Source: an uncultured Prevotellaceae bacterium (lineage in GTDB: Bacteria; Bacteroidota; Bacteroidia; Bacteroidales; Bacteroidaceae). Taken from it: DNA of 64,000 nucleotides. Position 1 is the first letter of the stretch, and each line of letters opens with the position of its first letter. Under the pieces are notes generated by a model that did not search any database, had not been told where the DNA came from, and saw only the letters and a program-made list of their open reading frames with translations. The translations under genes and the position numbers were made by a program. Location: positions 62,001-126,000 of the forward strand of contig ONYA01000001.1 in assembly GCA_900321965.1 (NCBI GenBank). The letters are read 5' to 3'. Positions 33,110 to 42,660 of this stretch are shown in pieces.

Positions 33110-35251
33110 TTAACGGATACGCTCGAAGACGGGTATGTGAGCCTTGTCGACAGCGGTAGTGACGGTCTGTCCACCGTCGTAGTGACGGCCGGTCAAGCGG
33201 TCGCGCCATCCCTTGGCATTACGTGGCAGATAGGTCTTCCACTCGCTGACGCCGGGCTCGGTGACGGGACTGACAAGGAGGTCGGGACCAAACATATACT
33301 CGTACTTCTGGTCAAGGGCTACGGGGTCGTCGGCAAAGTCGAACACCAATGGGCGCATCAGCGTATAGCCCTCCTTGGCGACACGCTCGGCACACTTCTC
33401 GATATAGGGGCGCAGGGCTTCGCGCTCTTTCAGGCACTGGGCAATAATCTGCTTAGCCTCGTCGCCGTAGTTCCACGGCTCGGTGTTGCTCATATAGCCA
33501 TGGACGCGCATCAGGGGCAGATAGACGCTGGTCTCTATCCAGCGGAGCATACGCTCGATATAGTCTTGGTTACGGTACTGGTCGCCAGGGCGGAAGAAGC
33601 CGCCGGCGTCGTAGGTCCACCAGGGCACACCGGCAGCCTGCACGCCGAGGCCTGCCGTCAGCTGACGGCGGAAGGTCTCCCAGTCGTTACCCACATCGCC
33701 GCTCCACAGGGCAGAGCCGTAGCGCTGGATACCGGGGAAGCCGCAGCGCGTGAGAATCATCGGTTCACGACCGGCCTCGACGAGTCCTTCGTAGACGGTC
33801 TTGTTGACGAGCAGGGGGTAGACGTTGCGCACCTCTTCCCCACTCCACTTGCCATTGTTGACGCGGCGTCCGAGAAGGTCGTCGTTCTCAGGTTCGGTAG
33901 CATCCTGCCACCACGCATCGATACCGAGAGGCAGCAGACGCTCGCGGAAGTTCTTCCAGTAAGAGGCGGCAGCGTCGGGGTTGAAGAAGTCTATCCAGTC
34001 GGTGCCGGGGATGTAGTAATTGTCGGCAACCATCTGACGGCCCACCTCCGAGCGCTTGTCAATCTTCGACCACACGCTGAGCATGAGTCGGATGCCCATC
34101 TGGTGGAGCGTATCGGTGAGCGCCTTCGGGTCGGGATAGTGGGTCTCGTCGAACTGCATGGAATTCCAGCCATACTTTCCCCAGTACTGCCAGTCCTGGA
34201 CAATCATGCTGACGGGCATGTTCTCCTGCTTGAAGCGGCGTGCCGTCTGCAGGATTTCCTGCGAACTGTGGAAACGCTCACGGCAGTGGATGTAGCCCAA
34301 CGCCCACTTCGGCATCATGGGGCACTCACCCGTGAGATGGCGGTAAGTGGCGATGATTTCGTCGGGGGAGCCGACGAACACCGTATAGTCGACGGCCTTT
34401 GACACGGGTGAGCGGAACATCGTCCGGTCCTGCACCTTGTCATAATAGAGCACGGGTTTGTCATCCCTTGTCAGCTCGGCCGTCAGCGTGTGACGTCCCT
34501 TCTCCAAATGCACAATCTTCGAGGTTGTCGGCGGCAGCCAGACGTTCTGCATCTCTATCACCGGCTGACCGTCGATGCAGAGGTTATGGCGGCGGGCCAT
34601 CTTCTGACCGACATCAAGCAGGAGGCTGTAGTCGCCAGCCTCGGCAACGTCTATGGTAGCCTCGAAGATATGGCGCTCGCGTACCTCACGCTTGTTGCCC
34701 TCGGTAGAGGTGACGTCCACCTCCTCGCGGGCACCAGCCCCCTGACGCTTCGTCAGGGTGACGCTCTTGCTGCAGGGGTTGAACTCCGTCAGGCCGTAGT
34801 TGTTCCACAAGATGCCATAGCCCTTGCTGGAGATGAGCATGGGCAGACTAATCTGCGTGTTCACCTGCGTCAGCCGGCGCGACAGTCCGCGCACGTTGCT
34901 ATAGCCATCCTGGAACTGGCCGAGACCATAGAGATGCTCATCCTTGGGCGAAGCGAAGGAGAGCGTCGACACACCGTTCTGCAGGTCATGGGCTGTGGCG
35001 CTGAACACGGTCTTGCCGGCCTTGTTCTTCACGGTGACGCGCGTGCCCTTGACGGTGACGCGCAGGTCGGACTTGGCGACGACGTCGTGCCGGACATAGA
35101 GCCAGTCGGGCAGGTCGGTGGTCGTTCCCGGTTCACTATACTGTATGCGCACGGCACTGGGTGCGACGTTAGTAACTTTCAGAACGGGGCGTCCCGTAGC
35201 AGTGGCAGCGGCCACGAGGGAGGCCATGAGGATAAAACCAAATTGTTTCAT
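33110..35251 (-). CDS. GH31 alpha-xylosidase-type enzyme with PA14 domain
   Basis: 713 residues, signal peptide about 1-20. The N-terminal beta-sandwich contains YGLGQFQDGYSNVRG. A PA14-like domain (about 195-280) is inserted, and the catalytic barrel has the nucleophile D450 in WWQDATEPE and the WSGDVGNDWE acid/base region. The combination GH31 plus PA14 is typical of Bacteroidetes alpha-xylosidases. In complex xylans such enzymes remove alpha-xylosyl side groups (known for GH31 enzymes in complex-xylan loci of Bacteroides). The protein ends without a sorting tail, so periplasmic action is likely. Confidence 0.9.
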   Translation of the reverse strand: MKQFGFILMASLVAAATATGRPVLKVTNVAPSAVRIQYSEPGTTTDLPDWLYVRHDVVAKSDLRVTVKGTRVTVKNKAGKTVFSATAHDLQNGVSTLSFASPKDEHLYGLGQFQDGYSNVRGLSRRLTQVNTQISLPMLISSKGYGILWNNYGLTEFNPCSKSVTLTKRQGAGAREEVDVTSTEGNKREVRERHIFEATIDVAEAGDYSLLLDVGQKMARRHNLCIDGQPVIEMQNVWLPPTTSKIVHLEKGRHTLTAELTRDDKPVLYYDKVQDRTMFRSPVSKAVDYTVFVGSPDEIIATYRHLTGECPMMPKWALGYIHCRERFHSSQEILQTARRFKQENMPVSMIVQDWQYWGKYGWNSMQFDETHYPDPKALTDTLHQMGIRLMLSVWSKIDKRSEVGRQMVADNYYIPGTDWIDFFNPDAAASYWKNFRERLLPLGIDAWWQDATEPENDDLLGRRVNNGKWSGEEVRNVYPLLVNKTVYEGLVEAGREPMILTRCGFPGIQRYGSALWSGDVGNDWETFRRQLTAGLGVQAAGVPWWTYDAGGFFRPGDQYRNQDYIERMLRWIETSVYLPLMRVHGYMSNTEPWNYGDEAKQIIAQCLKEREALRPYIEKCAERVAKEGYTLMRPLVFDFADDPVALDQKYEYMFGPDLLVSPVTEPGVSEWKTYLPRNAKGWRDRLTGRHYDGGQTVTTAVDKAHIPVFERIR

Positions 35252-35261
35252 GTTACTATGC

Positions 35262-37007
35262 TTATTTCATTTTCTTATTTTTCTCCAATGTCCATCCCTC
35301 ACGCTTCGACAGGAGGTTGTTCTTGCCGACGAACATCTTGGCGGCCTGCTGGTCGCCCTTGAGCTGCCACTGCAGCCAGGCCAGGGCCACCACACTGAAC
35401 TCGCCACCATGAGGCTGACGGTAGGTGCCGCCGTGACCGACGGGGAAGTTGGCGGCAGCTGCCGGCACGTGCTTGATGCGGTAGAAATCGTCCATACCGT
35501 TCTCGTAGGCGATATCCTCCTTGCCGCCGAGGATATAGAGGACGGGCGTATGAATCTCGTTGAGCTTGGTCTTATCAGGCATCGGCATACCACCGACAGC
35601 CTGATTGGCATTCATTTGGTTGAAGAGACCGCTGTTGCAAATCATCAGGGTCGAGACACGGGGGTCAGCGCAGTTGTAGAGCGTCTGCAGGCCGCCACAC
35701 GACATACCAGAAAGACAGATGTGCTTAGTGTCTATCTTATTATAATAAGGTGAAGCCGGGTCGGCGTTCTGTGCAAGAATCCAGTCGATGCTCTCAATCT
35801 GCTGCGTGGTCTTCGACATCGGTCCCTGATAAGGTTTCTCCTCCATGGGGATATAGCCTGTTGCAAGGACGACGAAGCCATGCGAGGCTATCTCGTTGAG
35901 GAACTTGAAATGCTCCCAAGGCGAATCGGTGCAGGCGCCATTGCCCCAGACAAGAACAGGCAACGGATTTTGGGCATTGAACTTAGAGAGATCCTGCGGT
36001 ACGAATACCGTGTGGGCAGGCAACGTAGGCTCTTCCTTCATGATAGCCTTAAAGGCGCCCGTACCACCATCCTCAACAACCTTTGACAGGGCGGCCTCTT
36101 TCAGGAAGAAATCTGTCATCTGCTTAAAGGTCTGCTCGTTGAAGGTCTTCGGACCGTGCTGGCCCTCAGGCACAGTGACGAAGTTCTCAAGACAGCCAGC
36201 CTTCTTCAAGGCAGCGGAAAAGAACTCGCTCTGGCAGTGAGGCACCACGTTGTCGGCATCGCCGTGGAAGACGAGGAAGCGGGGGTTATGGTCGCAGACG
36301 TAAGTGATAGGGCTGATGAGCGCCACGAGGTCGGGGTTCTGGGCAGGGGCGCCACCGATGAGTGCCGCCTCGGGCGACTTCTCGTCCTTCACCGTCTTAC
36401 AGTTCTCCATGTGAACCATATCGACGGGGCCGAACCAGTCGACGACGGCATCCACACGGCTGGAGAAATCGAGGTTGCCACCCACGGTACCCTCAATATC
36501 AACAGTGGTATTGCCCACGGTACGCTTCTTCAGACCGTTGGTGACACCAGCTAATGACGACAGGTGACCACCGGAGGAGAAGCCGGTAATACCGATGAAC
36601 GACGTGTCGAGCTTGTACTTCGCAGCATTGGCACGAATGAAGCGCAGGGCACCCTTCACGTCATTGATTTGTGCCGGGAACTTGGCATCGCCGCTGGAGC
36701 GGTGGTTGATGCTGACAACAGCAAAACCGGCGTCTAACAGTGGCTTTCCGACAGACATAAAGGCCATCTGCTTGGCATTGTTGGAGAACCAGGCACTGCC
36801 GTAGATAATCACCACAACCTTATAGCGGGGCTTGCCGGTATCGGGCAGATAGATGTCGAGATTGTGAGCCTCCAGTTTGTCACCAGCATAGTTCACGTTC
36901 TTGAAAGTCGGTGCGGTTTCAGGCATATTGAACCCACGTGCATGCGTCTGTGCCATCGTCAGCGAGCTGAGGCACAGCATTATTGAAAAAATCAATGTTT
37001 TCTTCAT
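35262..37007 (-). CDS. Double alpha/beta-hydrolase esterase
   Basis: 581 residues, signal peptide about 1-20. Two complete esterase domains are fused. The first (about 35-305) resembles BD-FAE-like acetyl-xylan/feruloyl esterases, with nucleophile S144 (TGFSSGGH), D250 (FHGDAD) and H284 (EGQHG). The second (about 325-575) has nucleophile S436 (SGMSCGGL), a GGKED acid loop and a late VGHGG histidine, like dienelactone-hydrolase/PET-type esterases. One polypeptide could therefore remove two kinds of ester from xylan fragments. It lies between GH5-GH43 and GH31 with 5-10 nt gaps. Confidence 0.87.
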   Translation of the reverse strand: MKKTLIFSIMLCLSSLTMAQTHARGFNMPETAPTFKNVNYAGDKLEAHNLDIYLPDTGKPRYKVVVIIYGSAWFSNNAKQMAFMSVGKPLLDAGFAVVSINHRSSGDAKFPAQINDVKGALRFIRANAAKYKLDTSFIGITGFSSGGHLSSLAGVTNGLKKRTVGNTTVDIEGTVGGNLDFSSRVDAVVDWFGPVDMVHMENCKTVKDEKSPEAALIGGAPAQNPDLVALISPITYVCDHNPRFLVFHGDADNVVPHCQSEFFSAALKKAGCLENFVTVPEGQHGPKTFNEQTFKQMTDFFLKEAALSKVVEDGGTGAFKAIMKEEPTLPAHTVFVPQDLSKFNAQNPLPVLVWGNGACTDSPWEHFKFLNEIASHGFVVLATGYIPMEEKPYQGPMSKTTQQIESIDWILAQNADPASPYYNKIDTKHICLSGMSCGGLQTLYNCADPRVSTLMICNSGLFNQMNANQAVGGMPMPDKTKLNEIHTPVLYILGGKEDIAYENGMDDFYRIKHVPAAAANFPVGHGGTYRQPHGGEFSVVALAWLQWQLKGDQQAAKMFVGKNNLLSKREGWTLEKNKKMK

Positions 37008-37012
37008 ATCTA

Positions 37013-40000
37013 TTATTTCTTTAAGATTTTATATACTTTACCATCGGAGGTACGGACGATGACGAGACCGTTATGCCCATTGTCCACCTGACGTCCCATC
37101 AGGTCGTAGACTGCCGGGGAACAGCCGCCTACGTGCGGAGCCGAAACAGCTTCGATGCCTGTAGGCTTTGAATAGTCACTGTTATTGGTGAGGTAGATAT
37201 CGTCGACCTTGATGGACTTGGAACCTGTACCCCAGAAGCTGACGATACGAATGTTCTTCGTGTCGAGTGGCTGACCTTTCTTATTGCTGTCGCTGGTATA
37301 TTTCGCCGTACTAAGGTCGAGTACTATCTGCTTCTTCGAACCAAAGTCGGGTGTACTGCAACAAGCCGACCAGATGCTACTCTCCGTAAATATATTAAGG
37401 TGGGAGTCACTGCTCGTAGCCCCTAACTTAATGACCAGATACTTATAGGCCGACATATCAGCGCCATTGGGATACTCCCAGCCCATCTGTCCCCACTGTC
37501 CTGGCTGGAAAGTATGGGTACTTTCGGTATAGGTGCCATTCGAGAAGATGTTGGTCTTGATATACTGCTTGCCAAAGGGGAAGAAGGTCGAGCGGACTGT
37601 GAACTCCGCAGTCTTCTCATGCCCCAAGGGGTCGGTATAGTAGACGTGGACATTGGCAGAGCCTTCGGCAACGCTGAAGATACGGCCATTACGTATCTCG
37701 ATAACGCCATTGCCGTCAGTCTCATAGCGGCACTGCGCTGCCACGTTCTCTGAATGGCCGTCACGGTATGTGGCGTTGACATCGAGACTGCCACTATTGC
37801 CAACCATCACTTCGGAAGCCACGTCGGAAAGTGTCAACGACTCAACGGTGAGCATATCCTCGCTGAAGCCTACGAATTCGGCAGGATAGTAATTAGCCTC
37901 ATCGTAACTATCCTCGGTAGAGAACCAGTCGAAATCGGCATAGCCGTTGCTGTCATCCTGAGTTGCCATGCAGAACAGGCCGTAGCGCGCACCGACGAAA
38001 ACGCTGAGGTTGAAGCCTAACGTAGTCTCAGCGCCAATGCGCGTGAACGTCTTATTATCGAGCGAATATTCAAAACGGGCTTTGCCAGAACCCTTGAAAA
38101 TGGAAGCACGGAGGTAAACCGTATCCTGAATAGCTACCGTCTCGACAACCTGCTCGTCGGGTGTAAAGCCATCGTTCGTGCGAAGCTGATCCTGACGCCA
38201 GACAAACCGCAAACTGCCATTCTTCTTCTCCACAGCTACGTAAGCGTAAGGGTCCTGGAAGATGCAGATACCGGCCCGGTCGCCCTCTGCCAACTGGCTG
38301 ACATCCATACAGACGGTGCCCTTCGTCAGCGATGCCTCCTTGCCATGGACGACAAAGATGCGCTGAGTGAGCATATTGCGGTTCTGCGTCAGGCAGTCGG
38401 CCTTACCCGTTGTCTTCAGGCGCAACCATCCCGGACGCTCGAACAGCGTCCATGCGCCATTGTCGGGATTGTGGTTCCATTCCCACTGCATACCCAACGG
38501 ATAGCTGCGGAAGTTGTCGCTTGTAGGCAGTGCCATGCGAGGCTGGGCGGGCAGCGCCGGTTTAGTATATGTGGTAGAAGAACCGGTGGCAGCGACAGGT
38601 ACGCCGTTGTTGCCGATGACAGGCCAGCCGTCGACCCATGTCACTGGCTGCAGGTTGGGCACACGGCCCAGTGCGCCGATATCCTCCTGAAGGATGGTCC
38701 ACCACTGGCCGTCGGGGGTATCGACGAGCGCTCCCTGATGGACGGTGTTCACCTTATTATTAATAGTCTTCTCAAGAAGCACCTTCCCTTCATAGGGACC
38801 GAAGATATTCTTCGAACGATAGGCAGACTGTCCCGAAGGCCAACCGCCATTGGTGGCGTAGATATAATAATAGTCGCCAATCTTATAGAGATGGCTGCCC
38901 TCCAGACCGTCGACATTGCTGATAACGTTCTGCTCACGGATGAAGTTGAAGTCCTCGTCGAGCTCACACATCTGAATATTGGTAATGCCACAGGCAACGT
39001 AGACCTTGCCATTATCGAAAAGCATACCGGGGTCGTAGTAGATGCGCGACAGCTTCTTCTTCTCCCATTTGCCCTCTGGGTCGGTAGCCGTGAGCAGCCA
39101 GCCGCCGGCGTCGTTGCCATTGACGAGCAAGTAGAACTTGCCGTTGTGGTACTTCATCGAGCAGGCCCACATACCCTTGCCGTAAGTATCCTGGCCGTTC
39201 TCTAAGTTATAGTTCGACGTCGCAGCCAGTTCTGTCAGCGGCTGTGCGCAGTACTCCCAGTTGACCAGGTCTTTCGACTTGAGAATGGTGGCACCGGGGA
39301 AGTGGTGCATCGTGGTAGACACCATATAGTAAGTGTCGCCGACACGGATAACGTCCGGGTCGGGGAAGTCGGCATAGACGACGGGGTTCTTATACGTTCC
39401 ATTTCCCTGGTCGCTGACATAGACATTCTTGAAGTCGGCGTGAGGCCAGTCTCTTGTATAGTAGTCGGCATACCAGTCCATACAAGCCTTGGCACATGCC
39501 TCTGGATTACCGTTAAAGGCGGGAATGACCTTATTCTTTTCCAACAAGGTATCAATCTCGAGGAAGTCATGAGGATGTGTCAACGTCATGGAAATGTTGC
39601 CAAACTTGTCGAGCACAGCCTTGAAGGCCTTACCCCATTTCGACGTGGAAGCCGTAGCCCACGTGCCAAGATTCTGATACACAATCTGTCCCATCTCGTT
39701 ATACTGGATGGAGCCATCCTGGTTTGTCTTAGGCGTCTTGGGCTCCTTCAGCGGACTCCAGTCTACTTCGGTGATGAAGATAGGATTAGTGTCAACGACG
39801 GGGACAGCCTCATGGAAGGCATTAATCTTGTGGGTTGGATTAGGGTTATCGTCGCTGGAATTATCATACCAGCCGGGGTAGTCATGCACAGCATAGCCGA
39901 TGTTGTAGCCCTGGATGGGCCATGAGGCATAGCTGCGATAGTTAGACTGGTAGCCCGTACCGGGAATCCAGATGATACCCGTGAAGCCATTGGCACGAAT

Positions 40001-40705
40001 CTTGTCGACGATGGGTTGGAAGTAGTCGTGCAAAGCCTTGGCATCATCCTGGTTGTTGGCATTCTTCAAGTTGACAGGCTCATTGGCCAACTCCAAGCTT
40101 ATCTGGCCGGCATACTTCTTGATATTAGCATTCTGACTGACGATGTCCCAGACGTCTAAAAGATACTTCTGATAGTAGTCGCCCACCTTCAGATTATGAG
40201 GACATACACCTGGCGGGCGTACCACGACATACTGACGGTGGTTCATCGCCTTCTGCATCAGCGGGAAGTAGAGCGAGCCAAGGTAGGTCTTCAGACGGTT
40301 AGGATTGAAATGCCTGATATCTGCCTCGCCCTGGGCTTCGCTTGCCGGCTGGTCCTTACCATGGACATAGGTATAGCTGTTGTCATTCGTCCAAGCTGGT
40401 TCCAGATGCAGACGGAACACCGTACAGTTAGCCTTTTCAAAACCCGTAAAGAGCTTTTCGAAATAGTTCAGGCATCGCTGGCGACCGGCATCGTCGTAGC
40501 TCCAGCCCCACCGACCGCCATTGAACCACGCACTCGGTGTGTCCATCACGCCGTGGAGTACGACGTGGTTACCATGGGTATCAACAAGCCACCGTCCTTC
40601 GACATGAAGGCTCGGCAGCGGTTTCACGCCTTGGGCCATAACAGTAGTCAAACTGACAGTCATGGCAATCAAGAAATAGTATCTTAGAACCAATCTATGC
40701 ATCAT
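37013..40705 (-). CDS. Very large GH5-GH43 two-enzyme protein with binding modules
   Basis: 1230 residues from ATG 40705 (or 40702). The upstream GTG start would overlap the xylanase gene. Order: signal peptide (about 1-25); GH5-like catalytic domain (about 30-420, with LELANEP and FITEVDW carrying the catalytic Glu pair); GH43 propeller (about 440-720, starting KNPVVYADFPDPDVI); GH43-associated beta-sandwich (about 740-940); a Big-like domain (about 965-1050); a carbohydrate-binding-like domain (about 1055-1190); and a short YDLMGRQV tail. It combines backbone or arabinoxylan cleavage with debranching in one chain. Confidence 0.88.
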   Translation of the reverse strand: MMHRLVLRYYFLIAMTVSLTTVMAQGVKPLPSLHVEGRWLVDTHGNHVVLHGVMDTPSAWFNGGRWGWSYDDAGRQRCLNYFEKLFTGFEKANCTVFRLHLEPAWTNDNSYTYVHGKDQPASEAQGEADIRHFNPNRLKTYLGSLYFPLMQKAMNHRQYVVVRPPGVCPHNLKVGDYYQKYLLDVWDIVSQNANIKKYAGQISLELANEPVNLKNANNQDDAKALHDYFQPIVDKIRANGFTGIIWIPGTGYQSNYRSYASWPIQGYNIGYAVHDYPGWYDNSSDDNPNPTHKINAFHEAVPVVDTNPIFITEVDWSPLKEPKTPKTNQDGSIQYNEMGQIVYQNLGTWATASTSKWGKAFKAVLDKFGNISMTLTHPHDFLEIDTLLEKNKVIPAFNGNPEACAKACMDWYADYYTRDWPHADFKNVYVSDQGNGTYKNPVVYADFPDPDVIRVGDTYYMVSTTMHHFPGATILKSKDLVNWEYCAQPLTELAATSNYNLENGQDTYGKGMWACSMKYHNGKFYLLVNGNDAGGWLLTATDPEGKWEKKKLSRIYYDPGMLFDNGKVYVACGITNIQMCELDEDFNFIREQNVISNVDGLEGSHLYKIGDYYYIYATNGGWPSGQSAYRSKNIFGPYEGKVLLEKTINNKVNTVHQGALVDTPDGQWWTILQEDIGALGRVPNLQPVTWVDGWPVIGNNGVPVAATGSSTTYTKPALPAQPRMALPTSDNFRSYPLGMQWEWNHNPDNGAWTLFERPGWLRLKTTGKADCLTQNRNMLTQRIFVVHGKEASLTKGTVCMDVSQLAEGDRAGICIFQDPYAYVAVEKKNGSLRFVWRQDQLRTNDGFTPDEQVVETVAIQDTVYLRASIFKGSGKARFEYSLDNKTFTRIGAETTLGFNLSVFVGARYGLFCMATQDDSNGYADFDWFSTEDSYDEANYYPAEFVGFSEDMLTVESLTLSDVASEVMVGNSGSLDVNATYRDGHSENVAAQCRYETDGNGVIEIRNGRIFSVAEGSANVHVYYTDPLGHEKTAEFTVRSTFFPFGKQYIKTNIFSNGTYTESTHTFQPGQWGQMGWEYPNGADMSAYKYLVIKLGATSSDSHLNIFTESSIWSACCSTPDFGSKKQIVLDLSTAKYTSDSNKKGQPLDTKNIRIVSFWGTGSKSIKVDDIYLTNNSDYSKPTGIEAVSAPHVGGCSPAVYDLMGRQVDNGHNGLVIVRTSDGKVYKILKK

Positions 40706-40710
40706 ATCGA

Positions 40711-42660
40711 TTATTGTTTTTGAATCTTCTTTCCGTTGATGATATACAAGCCACGAGGCAACAGCTGCCACTGTGACAGTGTGCCGACCTTCATACCGTG
40801 CAGGTTGTAGACAGCCAAGCTGTTGCCATTGACGATGGCAGGCTGTGGCGTCTCGACAATGCCCGTCGGCTGATAGCCCAGCGTGGCGAAGGTGAAGTAT
40901 GTGGGGTCGTCGTACTTGGCGGTATCGTTGGTCTTGAGATACTTGCCCGTGCCGACATTCTTCAGCGAGAAGCCCTTGCCAGAGACGTACTTGATTTCCC
41001 AGACAGCACCATTGTCAATATCCTGACCATTGCTGTGCTGGGTATTGCCCAGGATAAAGCAACAATCGCCAGAGACGAGCTGTGAGTTCAGGTAGCCAGG
41101 ATTTCCCCAGATGTTGTACTCTCCATTCTGAGGTGTCATCAGTCGGAGCAGGTACTTGCCAGAGACCGAGCTGTTGACCGCCTTGAAGAGATAGCCGCTG
41201 TTCGACTCAGCGAAAGCCTTGTCGTAGGTATCGTAGCCTAAGTGCTGGTCGTTGATACCATACAAAGCCTTGCCCTCGGCTTCGTTGACAATGGCAAAGG
41301 TCTTGCCAGCAGAGATGCTGGTCAAGCGACCTGTCACCGTCAGCACGTCGCCCTCCTGCGGAATGTAATTGTTGGTAGCGGTGAAGGCAGACAGGCGCTC
41401 GTACTTCGTGTTGTCGGTAGTGGTGACCACAGCCTTCAAGTTGAACTTCGCCGCTTTCGTTGGTGTATAAGTAAAGGTATAGGGAGCTTCGGTCAGCGTC
41501 TGATAGAGCACGTTGTTGACGTAGAGAGCCACGCTCTGCACGCTCTTGGTACGCATCTTGGCGGTCACGTCGATGGTCATCTCCTTGTTAGTATTGACCA
41601 ACAGGGCCTGCGGCTTCACGTAGACGGAGGCTTCCTTCTTCATACCGGGGAAAGGACTCTTGGCCTGCTTGGCCTTGTCGCTCTGCATATACGTGCGGAG
41701 CCACTTCAAGGCCGAGCGTTCCTGCTTGTTCTTTATCAAGCCTGATATGCCCTTCTCATCGGGATTTTCACCGTGAATCCATGTCTTGCCATAGAACCAA
41801 CCCCACAGCGTAACGCCGGCGCAATAGTCAGCCTCCCACATCACGGGGAAATGCTGCTGATAGTTCCAGTTCTGGTTGCCGTCATTGGTATCGCCGATAT
41901 CATACTCCGTAATATACATCGGCATCTTCAGCGCATTCTGGATTTTCGTCATCACCGTTCTGAAATCTGCCTGATTCATGCCTCCGAGGTCATGGCTCTG
42001 ACAGCCGTATGCATCGATAGGCGCACCGGCATCGCGCAACGTGCGTACCAATTCGATAAACTGGTCAGTATTATGACGGAATGTATTGAAGTCGTTATAG
42101 ATGAGGATAGCATTAGGCCAGCGTTCGTGCGCCATCTCGAACGCCTTGATAATCCAGTCGTAGCCTGTCTTGCCGTTGCCCCCCAAAGCTTCGCGCATGA
42201 CGTAGGTATCGGGCTGATGTCCCTCCACGGCCTCGTTGACCACATCTATCAGCTCAAGATTGGGGTACTTCTTCTTGACGGTATCCATCCACTTCACCAC
42301 CGCCTTGTACTTATCGGCAGCCGAGAGGTTCTTCAGCCATTCAGGATACTGCGAACCCCATATCAGACAGTGGAACTTAAACGGGAAAACTTTTTGCTTA
42401 GCGTAGTTAAAAGCCGGATCGGCTCCTCCCCAATAGTAGGAGTTCCGGTTGCCCTCGACGGTGCTCCACTTAGTACCGTTCTCGGGTGTCACTTGATTCC
42501 AATAGTCGGAATAGATGAAACCATCATAGTTCATGCTACCGGGCCAGTCGGTGGTGATGTTACCAAGGAACTTGTCGGGGTTGGTAGACAGTTGCGCCTG
42601 CATACCCTTAGGGGCAAGCAGGCAACAAGTGATGATTGCAATAAGTGCTTTCTTATTCAT
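40711..42660 (-). CDS. GH10 endo-beta-1,4-xylanase
   Basis: 649 residues, signal peptide about 1-22. The GH10 barrel (about 25-335) has acid/base E143 (VVNEAVEG) and nucleophile E252 (ITEYDIG). Then come a Big-like domain (about 350-430), a further beta-rich region with possible carbohydrate-binding or OB-like character (about 435-610), and a C-terminal sorting-type tail (GLYIINGKKIQKQ). It cuts the xylan backbone, probably at the cell surface. Its start overlaps the stop of the preceding esterase gene by 4 nt. Confidence 0.94.
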   Translation of the reverse strand: MNKKALIAIITCCLLAPKGMQAQLSTNPDKFLGNITTDWPGSMNYDGFIYSDYWNQVTPENGTKWSTVEGNRNSYYWGGADPAFNYAKQKVFPFKFHCLIWGSQYPEWLKNLSAADKYKAVVKWMDTVKKKYPNLELIDVVNEAVEGHQPDTYVMREALGGNGKTGYDWIIKAFEMAHERWPNAILIYNDFNTFRHNTDQFIELVRTLRDAGAPIDAYGCQSHDLGGMNQADFRTVMTKIQNALKMPMYITEYDIGDTNDGNQNWNYQQHFPVMWEADYCAGVTLWGWFYGKTWIHGENPDEKGISGLIKNKQERSALKWLRTYMQSDKAKQAKSPFPGMKKEASVYVKPQALLVNTNKEMTIDVTAKMRTKSVQSVALYVNNVLYQTLTEAPYTFTYTPTKAAKFNLKAVVTTTDNTKYERLSAFTATNNYIPQEGDVLTVTGRLTSISAGKTFAIVNEAEGKALYGINDQHLGYDTYDKAFAESNSGYLFKAVNSSVSGKYLLRLMTPQNGEYNIWGNPGYLNSQLVSGDCCFILGNTQHSNGQDIDNGAVWEIKYVSGKGFSLKNVGTGKYLKTNDTAKYDDPTYFTFATLGYQPTGIVETPQPAIVNGNSLAVYNLHGMKVGTLSQWQLLPRGLYIINGKKIQKQ

